Below, piece after piece: positions 1-9,100 of a stretch of 18,365 bases of DNA. The stretch's first letter is position 1, and each line of letters begins with the position of its first letter. Made by a program: the position numbers and the translations under genes. Location of the stretch: positions 1 through 18,365 of the forward strand of contig CAZWOB010000043.1 of assembly GCA_964635295.1 (NCBI GenBank). The letters are read 5' to 3'. The DNA is from Waddlia sp964635295 (GTDB taxonomy: Bacteria > Chlamydiota > Chlamydiia > Chlamydiales > Waddliaceae). Under the pieces are notes generated by a model. It worked only from the letters and a program-made list of their open reading frames with translations, was not told the origin of the DNA and did no database searches.

Positions 1-74
1 CCATGTCTGATAGAAACTCCGGGCGCCTCCTTGTCTGAAAACCTAATTTTGAAACATAATCAGTATAGATTTTT

Positions 75-107
75 TCCGATATTGAAAATCGGATTTTATT
101 TGTTTTT
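75..107 (+). terminator. Weak intrinsic terminator-like hairpin upstream of the first giant gene
   Basis: Positions 75-80 (TCCGAT) can pair with 88-93 (ATCGGA) around a 7-nt loop, and a T-rich run (TTTTATTTGTTTTT) follows. This is the layout of a rho-independent terminator, but the stem is only 6 bp with three G-C pairs, so it is weak. It would end transcription coming from a gene left of the window. The rest of 1-207 is AT-rich and shows no convincing gene. Reading frame 1 is open to a TGA at 148-150, but its translation looks like AT-rich noise. Confidence 0.35.
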
Positions 108-161
108 ACTATGTATATATAGTATTCATAAAAGAAATCTTCTGTTATGATTTCAATCATA

Positions 162-188
162 TTTACAATCCTAACACTGTATTATAAT
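162..188 (+). promoter_or_regulatory. Candidate sigma70-type promoter for the giant gene pair
   Basis: TTTACA at 162-167 (one mismatch to TTGACA) and a perfect TATAAT at 183-188 are separated by 15 nt, shorter than the preferred 17. The surroundings are AT-rich, as expected of a promoter. Transcription would start around 194-197, giving a leader of only some 11-14 nt before the ATG at 208. No Shine-Dalgarno sequence stands at a normal distance; the only purine stretch, TAGG at 203-206, is too close. So either the message is nearly leaderless or the true promoter lies further upstream. Sequence inspection only. Confidence 0.4.
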
Positions 189-207
189 ACCTAAAATTTG
201 TCTAGGC

Positions 208-3200
208 ATGAATCCTTTTGATCATTTAACCGGGGCTCGCTCACTTAGCATACCCTCATCCGGACAATTACAGGAAGAGGCGGTCGCGGACACCTCGTCC
301 TCCCAGACCCCATCCTCCAGCAGCACCCCGATCCCCCCCGCTTTTTCTAACGATGACATCCTTTTAGGCGCATTTGAAGCTGCAAAACTGATCGGACCCG
401 GGGGAAAAATCTATATTTCCCCTCACATCGCGCTTCCTCAGGCTGCACTCTCTCATGCGATCAACCAACTGCTCTTCAACTTCAAATATAAAGAGACGAG
501 GCTCCTCTCCGTCTTGCAGCTGCTCAGCAGAGAAGCCTGCCGTATCAATGCACCTCATCTGCCCATTACTTTTCACGACACCCATTTACTTCACAACCTC
601 TTCAACTCAGGATACTTTCATCACGCATTCGGATGTATGGGCCTGCAACTTCCGATTCCACCAGACGAGCAGTTAGCTCCCGGAAACGCTCTTAAAAAAT
701 ACACATGTATCGTTCAAATGGGAACACACCCCCTGTTTTTGCACTTTGGCGGCTTTCTAAAAAATCATTTAGGTATCGCATGCGAATCAAAAGGAAATAC
801 ACTCTCGGTTATCTTCAAAGATTCGGCAGGAATGGAAGTGGAACTGAAACTGGTGGCCGGCAATTGCCCCGAACAGCTGACACACGGCATTGACATCCGA
901 CACGGAATTTTCAATCCTTCTGCTCCGCTCACATTGACCATTTCCAACAGCAATCCCTGGAAAACGGTCGTCTTTGAGTTGACAAACAGCTCTCAAGCAA
1001 CCGACTGGCTATCTTTGATTGAAAGCTTCACAAAAGGAAAACGAACCCTTTGCGGAGTTCAAGAGCTGGACGCAAAAGATCAATTCCTTAAAGCGCTTCC
1101 TCAAGAAAACCGGGGGATTTCATGCGCTCAGAAAATTGTGCGCGAACATTATCCTTCATACAGTACAAATAGCGACGCGTTCTTGTCGGTAGCCCTTCAG
1201 TTTCTTATCTCTACAAATTTACCTGAAGAAGAAAGCTCTGCATTCCTGAGCAAAATCATCCCCAGAATCGATCGTGCGGGCCCTATCTCAGACCCTGTCC
1301 TGGCCCGTGTTTATCAATCGCTGAAACAAGGTGTCTCTGTTACTTCTGTAAAATCTTTTCTTGAAGTAATCGCAATACAAACTGTCATGAGTGGATCTGA
1401 GCATGGATCTGCCGATGTGACACGATCGGGAGGAAAAACAGCTCTCCGTCTAAATTTTGGCACCAGTGGTCAATGCGTTCTTCTTCCGTACCACCCCACC
1501 GAAACCCTCCACAGATTGATGGCCGGTTATTTAACGGCCGGCAGCGCTGATGACTGGGAACAACTTTTTGGGTTTTTATCGAAAGGGCTCGGCAAAGTCC
1601 GTTTAGAGACTCCGCAGGCACAATACATCGCATCCACTCAAAGTTACAGGGAAAGTCGGCACCTCAGCCGCGAAATGACAGAAACCCGAGCCCCCTTTCT
1701 TTGCCATCTCTCCCTTCTATGGGGCTGTAGCAAGACAGACGATCCTGCCTTAGACCAGCACCTGGTCCAAACAGTAGTCAACGCTGTGTCCCCTCCGACA
1801 GAAAGAGAGGCTTCCCGACGATTGCTTGAAACGCTATCAGCCAGAGGGTTTCCTCTTCCCAAATCGTTATATAAAAATCTACAAGAGCTGCTCAGTCAAA
1901 GTGGCCACGTCAACAATGAAAAAATCAAGCGGGTTACAGTCTCTGCTCTTATTAAAGAAAAAGAGGCAAGAGACCTTGCTGATGAACTCTGGCTGGAAGA
2001 AGCTGGCGATGCTTCTTTGCTGGATGAACAAATGATCGAAGAAGGTCTTCTTCTCGCCAACGCATTGACAAATCAAAAGCGATGGCATCAGGCGCTGAAA
2101 GTCTTAAGCCTGCTTTCGAGAAAATCGACAGAACGGATCGATGATGTACTCAATGCTTATCTTCGCACATTCAATACCCTATCCGCTGCTAAGGAATCTG
2201 CCGAGAAAACCGACCGCATTCTTAGACTTGCGATTGGGTTCAAATCTGCTTTACAGAGACACAGGCCCCCAAATGCCGATGACCTTCACCTCCCTAAAGA
2301 ATTCGCAGAGCCTGTTTTGAAGCTGATCACATTTTGCGCTGAAAACGGAGCTCCGAATTCAGCAAGCGATCTTTTGATCCATGGCGTTGAATTGTCCTTA
2401 TTTGTCGAAAACATCGACAAGGTCAGGGAAATTGGCAAACTCGTCTTTCGCGAAATGTTAAACGCCGACAGAAAAGCACCGTTTTTTGCCGCTTATTTTA
2501 TGCGGTTTTTGGTTGAACATCAACTTTGGAATACCTCTGAAGAACTAGATCGCCTTATCGAACTCAGCCAGTCAATGGCAAGGCATCCCTATCAAGAGTC
2601 GATTCCGCTTCTGGCGTTCTTCCTGAGACTGCTGGACAAAGAGCTCCTGGATGCCGGGCAAAAATCCGAACGTTCTTTACTTCATGAAATACTCATCGAA
2701 AAGATCCAATCATTGTATCCATCAGATGAAAGACAATCTCCTGAAGAATTGTCCCGCACTGCTTCGCAGCTGATCTCTGGAAAAAGTCCCAAAGAAATTG
2801 AGGCCGCTGTCATTTTGCTCACAGATCCCTCGACAGCTTCCCGATGGATTCAGGATCCGTTAATCCTGGTCCGCACGTCACTTTCATTGCTGGAACAAAA
2901 TGACATCGACAGGGATACCCTTCAAAGGATTTTGACAACCCTATATTCGCTGGCTCCCCACAGCAGTTATACAAAAGAACAATTAATACTGTTGGTCAGC
3001 CATACCGTCAGACTCATGGCTTCGCCACCCGTTGACAGTACAATCCCACGACTCTTTATTCATCAGCATATGCGGTATATCAGACAGCTCGTCCATTTTC
3101 ATGAGACTACTCTTGCAGCGGAATTGGTCTCTGCGCTGGCCCCATTAATGGATGTTGACGATTGGTCTGACGAGATCTGCCCTGTCATTCTGAACAACAT

Positions 3201-6171
3201 CCCCCCGTCCATGCCATTGTTTCATCTTCTCAAAAAGAAAATGCAAGATCCCTCTTTGAAAATGGCAGACGAGATGGCAGTTTACCTGAGCCGTCTTGCC
3301 ATTGATCAAATGAACAAAGGAGAGCCTACAGACGCCCTGACGCTTGCAGGAGAGCTGGCAGACTTGAACTATCCATCGATCGTTTCGGAAGAATTAAAGC
3401 GGTCGGTGCACTCCCTGGTTGGTCTGATTTGTGAACGTACAAAGGACACGGATATTCCCCTCAAGCTCATCCATCGCTTCCTGCTCGGACCATCGAAAAG
3501 CGACTCCGACTGTCAGTCAGCAATTGCCAGGGTTGGCGAGCGCTGCATCGCGTTGGACCACTGGAAGCCTTTATGCCAGTGGATGATAGATGTTAGAGAG
3601 GACATCGACAAAAAATGCGGAGCACAGTTGGCCGAACGGATCCTCGATACCTCGACTCCCAACTCGGAAAACGAATGGAAACACTTAATCGCACTTGTTC
3701 AATACTACCCTGATATCAGATCGGACAAGCTCCTTCAATTTCTGAATTCAGTTCCGAGAAAAGAACAAAAATCTCTCAGTACAAATTTTACCACGATGTG
3801 GCTCGCTGTCATTCGCAGTAACGAACACTCTCCTGCCACGATGGTCCAGGGTTGGACATTCATTCTGGAATCAACGGAACGATCGCTCCCACAATCTTTG
3901 TGCAGGCCTCTGTTAAATTTTACCGCACCTTCCGACGCGCCAAATGCCTGCCGATATCGAGAGATAGCTTTGCAAGCTGTGACAAAGTTCTTTAAACAGC
4001 ATAAACGACACCCTGACCAGGAAGAAGCAACGAAATTACTGGATTTATATCGTTCAATAGAGCCGGAAAGAGCCAAAAAGTACCAAAAACCAATAACAAC
4101 ACTTCTTCTCAAGGCGAAAAGACCCGCAGAAGCATTGGAAGTCGCAGTTTCTTCCAGTAAACCTCTTTTTCTTCGGACTGATATGTTGCTCGCCTCAGCA
4201 AGGCAGCTGAGGCTTTACTCAGGGCAAGCAACCGGACCAGCCTTGCTCCACCTGATTACGTTGGTCAGAACAACCTCTGCGCATCCCCGATTCTCATATA
4301 ATCCTCAGCTTGTCTCTGCACTCGCCCAACTCCCCAGCATGGACGCGTATCAGGCAGCCTGCGATCTATTGGTCATGCGGATGGACCGTTGTACAAGACA
4401 TCGCTACAAAAAATCTGACGTGGCAGAGGCAAAGAGTACAATCGGTCAATTGGTGAAACACGCCGATGATCTCTCTAAACTTTTAGAAATGAAAAAATGC
4501 CTGGACCATCCCTTCGTCGAGAAACACCTCCGTCGAAGAATCGAGTGGGACCATTATTTCGATCGTCTGTTTGATTCAGCTTTAAACAAAAAATTCGATC
4601 TGAAGACATCCTCTGTGATCCTGGACTTTTTCTTAGAATACGGTCAAAAAGACATTAAGAAATCTGATCGATACACTCAGGTATACGCTAAGGCTGTTCG
4701 ATTAAACCTTCGATCACTTACTGATTCAAACGATCCTCAAACATTTGCCTTATACCATGACAGACTTGTCAACGTGTTCATTATTCAGATCAACAGACTA
4801 AGACTCCTGCATCGTCAGGAAAAAATATCTGACGCCGACCGAAGAGCAGTTGCCATGGCAAAGGATATGGCCGGCACCTACATTTCAGAGCTCGATAGCG
4901 ACGGGATTAGCTCGAACAAGGCATTTACCTGCGTTTATCATAAGGTCAATGAACTATTGCATCACATGCTTAAAACGGGCAATCACGATTTGGCAGGCAT
5001 TCTGAAGCCAACCTTAATGAGTTTCTTTGCGACCCATTTCGAAGACCTATCCTTCCAAGCCGACCATTTGGTCGGAATCAACCGTTTTTTTGTTGCCCTA
5101 TGCAAGGAGAAATTAAATCTCGCGCCAAGCGTGCTTTACGAACTGTACCTGACTCTCCACGAAACGAACCTCTTATTTTTATCTCAGCAACCCCTCGATA
5201 GTCAATCAGTCAAGAAAGTCTCTCCAGAGGTATTCAAGAGCTTTATGCAATGTATAGAACAGATTGAATTGGAAGCCGAAGAGATTCAGGGTCTGTTCGA
5301 TCCATTATTATACGCGATTCCTGTCAGCCAGTCGGATGTATTCCAATGCCACCTCAATCATGCCAACAGTGCCTTCGCCGTAACTGCTCTTCTCCTTCAA
5401 GGTAAGGGGATCCACTTTTATTTGAGCACCTACCTGTATTTGATGTGCAAGTTTCCCTCGATACCGAACGTGGAAACTCAAAATAGAGGCTTGATCGTAA
5501 GAAATACATTAGAAAGACTTTATCAAAATCGGGACATCCATTCCTTTTTGAGGGCCACAAGCATCCTTCGTTCTTCGATCACGGACATCCCCTCTCATCA
5601 TCTCGACGATTGTACTGGATTAATGGACCATTGGATCAGAACGATCGAGCTGGATGAGCTGACAGCTCTTCCCTTTTCACACGCGATTCAGAATACATTC
5701 CCTCTGGACGATTTTCACCCTAGTGTCAAACAGGAACAAAAAACCCTCTTCTTTGATCGAATCTACGAGGCTTTGATGCAAGCCTATGAACATCATTCCT
5801 GCCCTGCTGTCTTGAAAAGCATTGTCTGTTGGACAAACAAGGGAATTGACAACAGGATCGACCTTGATACTCCGGCAGGCTACCTCGAAAAGGTCCAATC
5901 TCTCTTACCTGTACTAAATACAAGCGAAGATTTTGAATTACTCAAGGTCGCCTTATTTCTTCTCACAAAAATACCAAATGACGAAAGACTGAGTGATGAT
6001 GACCAAAAAATGAGAGCGGACCTGCACCACCGGCTTCTCCTCAGATCCACACTCCTGGAAAGTGAGAAGGGTCATCCGATAACACAATATTATCTCCACT
6101 ATTTCTCAAGAAGATCAGCAGTCTTTCAAGGCTATTCCTCTTACGTACAACTTATTCAAAAAATACTATAA
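208..6171 (+). CDS. Giant alpha-helical (solenoid-like) protein of unknown function, first of a tandem pair
   Basis: The product has 1987 residues (about 220 kDa at 110 Da per residue). I do not recognise a family. Residues 12-46 are rich in Ser, Thr and Pro and look disordered. Residues about 165-256 are predicted beta-rich, and most of the remainder is amphipathic helices in hairpin-like pairs, resembling TPR/PPR or HEAT-type solenoids (for example around 590-640). I see no transmembrane segment, Walker motif, protease triad or signal peptide. Two blocks match the next gene's product: residues about 190-256 plus 305-350, and 1691-1813. ATG 208 is the only good start: no other ATG lies close upstream in frame, although its ribosome site is poor. 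The gene is intact, without internal stops, over almost 6 kb, so it is under selection. The disordered N-terminus would fit a type III secreted effector, but that is inference. A cytosolic scaffold is equally possible. Confidence 0.85.
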   Translation: MNPFDHLTGARSLSIPSSGQLQEEAVADTSSSQTPSSSSTPIPPAFSNDDILLGAFEAAKLIGPGGKIYISPHIALPQAALSHAINQLLFNFKYKETRLLSVLQLLSREACRINAPHLPITFHDTHLLHNLFNSGYFHHAFGCMGLQLPIPPDEQLAPGNALKKYTCIVQMGTHPLFLHFGGFLKNHLGIACESKGNTLSVIFKDSAGMEVELKLVAGNCPEQLTHGIDIRHGIFNPSAPLTLTISNSNPWKTVVFELTNSSQATDWLSLIESFTKGKRTLCGVQELDAKDQFLKALPQENRGISCAQKIVREHYPSYSTNSDAFLSVALQFLISTNLPEEESSAFLSKIIPRIDRAGPISDPVLARVYQSLKQGVSVTSVKSFLEVIAIQTVMSGSEHGSADVTRSGGKTALRLNFGTSGQCVLLPYHPTETLHRLMAGYLTAGSADDWEQLFGFLSKGLGKVRLETPQAQYIASTQSYRESRHLSREMTETRAPFLCHLSLLWGCSKTDDPALDQHLVQTVVNAVSPPTEREASRRLLETLSARGFPLPKSLYKNLQELLSQSGHVNNEKIKRVTVSALIKEKEARDLADELWLEEAGDASLLDEQMIEEGLLLANALTNQKRWHQALKVLSLLSRKSTERIDDVLNAYLRTFNTLSAAKESAEKTDRILRLAIGFKSALQRHRPPNADDLHLPKEFAEPVLKLITFCAENGAPNSASDLLIHGVELSLFVENIDKVREIGKLVFREMLNADRKAPFFAAYFMRFLVEHQLWNTSEELDRLIELSQSMARHPYQESIPLLAFFLRLLDKELLDAGQKSERSLLHEILIEKIQSLYPSDERQSPEELSRTASQLISGKSPKEIEAAVILLTDPSTASRWIQDPLILVRTSLSLLEQNDIDRDTLQRILTTLYSLAPHSSYTKEQLILLVSHTVRLMASPPVDSTIPRLFIHQHMRYIRQLVHFHETTLAAELVSALAPLMDVDDWSDEICPVILNNIPPSMPLFHLLKKKMQDPSLKMADEMAVYLSRLAIDQMNKGEPTDALTLAGELADLNYPSIVSEELKRSVHSLVGLICERTKDTDIPLKLIHRFLLGPSKSDSDCQSAIARVGERCIALDHWKPLCQWMIDVREDIDKKCGAQLAERILDTSTPNSENEWKHLIALVQYYPDIRSDKLLQFLNSVPRKEQKSLSTNFTTMWLAVIRSNEHSPATMVQGWTFILESTERSLPQSLCRPLLNFTAPSDAPNACRYREIALQAVTKFFKQHKRHPDQEEATKLLDLYRSIEPERAKKYQKPITTLLLKAKRPAEALEVAVSSSKPLFLRTDMLLASARQLRLYSGQATGPALLHLITLVRTTSAHPRFSYNPQLVSALAQLPSMDAYQAACDLLVMRMDRCTRHRYKKSDVAEAKSTIGQLVKHADDLSKLLEMKKCLDHPFVEKHLRRRIEWDHYFDRLFDSALNKKFDLKTSSVILDFFLEYGQKDIKKSDRYTQVYAKAVRLNLRSLTDSNDPQTFALYHDRLVNVFIIQINRLRLLHRQEKISDADRRAVAMAKDMAGTYISELDSDGISSNKAFTCVYHKVNELLHHMLKTGNHDLAGILKPTLMSFFATHFEDLSFQADHLVGINRFFVALCKEKLNLAPSVLYELYLTLHETNLLFLSQQPLDSQSVKKVSPEVFKSFMQCIEQIELEAEEIQGLFDPLLYAIPVSQSDVFQCHLNHANSAFAVTALLLQGKGIHFYLSTYLYLMCKFPSIPNVETQNRGLIVRNTLERLYQNRDIHSFLRATSILRSSITDIPSHHLDDCTGLMDHWIRTIELDELTALPFSHAIQNTFPLDDFHPSVKQEQKTLFFDRIYEALMQAYEHHSCPAVLKSIVCWTNKGIDNRIDLDTPAGYLEKVQSLLPVLNTSEDFELLKVALFLLTKIPNDERLSDDDQKMRADLHHRLLLRSTLLESEKGHPITQYYLHYFSRRSAVFQGYSSYVQLIQKIL

Positions 6172-6173
6172 TC

Positions 6174-9100
6174 ATGTCTGTTTCTCCAACTCTTACAAAT
6201 AAACACCCAAATTCCGGGCCCGCCTCCTCTTCAATGGAATGCGCTTCCCCGTTAAGCGCGAAGACATATTCGCCAATTGAAGCCGCTTCTTCCGGCTCCA
6301 AGGTCAAGGCAAAAATTCCATTAAAGCAATTATTGATTGATAGTGGCGTGATCAACTCCGAAGGTCTTTTGATAGCCCCTGACACTCTGCCTCCTGTCCC
6401 CTCGCTTGATTTAATTGATTATATAGAAGTTCAACAAGCCCTTCATCAGATCGTCACAGTCAAAACCTCAGAAGGCGAGACGAAGCTCTCATTACATGAG
6501 CTATTGCTCCATACATACAACAACGCCCCCCGCCTTCTACCTGCCCCTGATCTACCTCAACTTTTCGGCATGTCCCGATTGGTCACTGCTGCCGTCATGG
6601 CGTTGACAGGGCAATCAGCTGCCGAAGTCAAACCTTATGTTGCGAAAATTGCTTCAATAGCTAAAGAAAAAAAGGGACAGGACTTCCTTAAAGAAGTCAT
6701 CAGGATCAAAACACCTGAATCTGAGATGACTCTCTCACTAAACGAAGTGTATACCCAGATCTACTGGAAGTGCCCCATCGCCGTTCCAGAAATTGAGATC
6801 ATCGGCGGATATGTGAGAAAACTATTGCTCAGCTCTGAACGCTACATGACTGCGATTCTGGTATCTTTAACAAAATTATCAGCAGAAGAAGTCAAGCCTT
6901 ATGTTGACCAGATCGTTGCAGAGGCGAAACAACAAAAACTGCCGGATATCGATATCCGTGTCCATTCATCGATCATTACAGAAGAGGCTCTGGGTTCTTT
7001 CACTCAATCTCTGGTCAATTTCTTCTCTTACAAACTTCAATGCTCACCATACAAAGCAAGACAGGAAGCCTTTTCTAAATTCAACCTCGTATTCGATGAG
7101 AAAAACCAGTTTTCGATCGCAACGGTCAAGCCGGAAGGGACATTTGAATTTGAGATGCTGTTTGTCGGATCCCTTAAGCGCAACCACTTGTTTACACACG
7201 ACTCCCTGCGGCTCTCCATTCTTCCATTCCTCTTAGGACAAGGGAAAATGACGCTTGAGTCCGACTATGGTCAACCATGGCAGCCCATCACCGACCTGCT
7301 GACGAAAACTGTCCACGTTTTCAATCCTGAAACCGTCGACCTGTTCGGCTTTCCCCTCTTAATGTCTTTTCACACGAAGGGGCACAGTGCGGGATCTGCC
7401 GCTGATGTCAAAACGCTCGCATCCAAAGTCACACAAGTCTCACAATATCACGTAGGGATACCTGAGCAAGTCGCCGGCCTGCTTACCACCACCTGCAGGA
7501 ACCACCTTCATCAAGACCCGATTGCGGCATTGGCATTAACCGTCAACACCTGCCTCCATCTCGATATCTCCCCTATGGAACATCATAGGATTTGGAAGCA
7601 GATGCGGGAGACGTATTGGAAAGAAGTCGACCTTTCTCATGCCCCTTTATTCAAAGCCATTGACCAGGCGGTGATCGAGCGCAATATTCCCTTTAGAGTG
7701 ATCTCGGCAGCTCTTTCCATCTATCGCACTGGACATGACAGTGTAGAAGACCTGATCAAAGTCAAAGGGACAAATACCTTTATCAAGCCACCGCTGACTT
7801 CTAAAGAAGCTCTGGACATCCTGTCTGAACACCTTTTTGACAATCCTGAGTTGCAATGGCTCAGTCAAATCCTTCACCATGAACCGAACACCTCCAAGGC
7901 CAACTCCGACCATCTGCTTGAAAGAGGGATGGCGCTTTTACAATCCAAATCACGTCCACAAAGATGTCTAGGATTTTTCACCTTGCTAAAACTCGGTGGA
8001 ATCAAAAGTCATTCACACCTTCTCAAACACTTTGTCGATGTGCTGAGCTTTATCCCCAAAGAGGAGAGGCCTTCGTTTATTGAACGGATGACTGAGATAC
8101 CGGAGCTTGCGCCCGTAGTAACAGCATTTACCGAATCCATCCGTCCGGACCATAACGAATCGAAGCTCTTATGTGCCTGGATAACAGCCCTTTCACGGAA
8201 ACCCGACACATTGAAAATCGCCTGTGAACTCTGGTTGAAATATAGAAAGAAGTTTCCTAAGAAGCATCAATTCAGTTTAGATGCCATTCTCATGGACCAG
8301 CTGCTGCCTCTTCATTTCGATGATGCTCTGAGGCTTCTTCAATCGGGACAAAATCTTTCCAATCCCAGGCTTGCCGCTCATGAGATGGAGCTATTGGCAA
8401 AACTGCTACCCTTAGTGAATGCTCTTCCGGAAGGTCGATTTGCTACAGTCGCACCAAGGATGCAAAAGTTTCTGACGTTTACTTTGACAAAAGCAACAAC
8501 AAAAAGAGCGAAAGGCGCCGAACTTGAGCCCTTTACAAAGGCGTTTGCCTCTTTTATTGAACGCCTGCTGGGCCACAGCGGTCCCGCCCATGCTTCGGAA
8601 CTTGTCGACCTGGCAATGACCCATCCATGCCTGACAGGAGCCGATCCCTATCTCTATCGATGCGAGCTCCAATGCCTTGATCAAATGAATGGCGCACCTG
8701 AAACAACCCTAAGAAAATGGAAGAAGATTCAAGCCTATGGTCAGCGTCCTTCCGACCTCACTTTGCTCCATCAAAAAGTCCATCGCAAGGTCATTGCGCA
8801 ATTGACCGATGACGAACACCTGGAAGGAGAGGGGTTCAGACAGCTGGAGATTTACTCTGAGTCGGCAGATCCCGATCCCGAGTTGACCCCACTGATCGTC
8901 AGGGACATCTCCCGGCTCGTTGCCTCTGATGCTGAAACTTCCGCTGTTCAGTTGCTCAATGAAGTTTTCCATAAACACCTTTCTGCAGAATCTCTCGCTA
9001 CAGAAAGGGAAAAATTATTCGACCAATTTCTGAAAAGGGGAGAGCTCGAACGCGCGTACAAGCAATGGCAGGAAATCAAACACTGCCGCCCCGCAACGAC

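Noticed and set aside
26..32. Perfect AAGGAGG on the minus strand near the left edge
   Set aside because: The nearest ATG on that strand (4-2) is 21 nt away and no start codon lies at 5-12 nt, so it does not mark a gene I can support.
1..150. Open frame 1 from the left edge to the TGA at 148-150 as the tail of an upstream gene
   Set aside because: The translation is Phe/Leu/Ile/Tyr-rich as expected of AT-rich noise, and it runs through the terminator-like hairpin.
2240..2275. CAGAGACACAGG in the first giant gene as another copy of the CACAGAG repeat
   Set aside because: Short match inside intact coding sequence with no inverted partner; chance is sufficient.
3735..4112. 125-residue minus-strand ORF inside the first giant gene
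   Set aside because: Antisense to a long intact ORF, with composition typical of a shadow frame.
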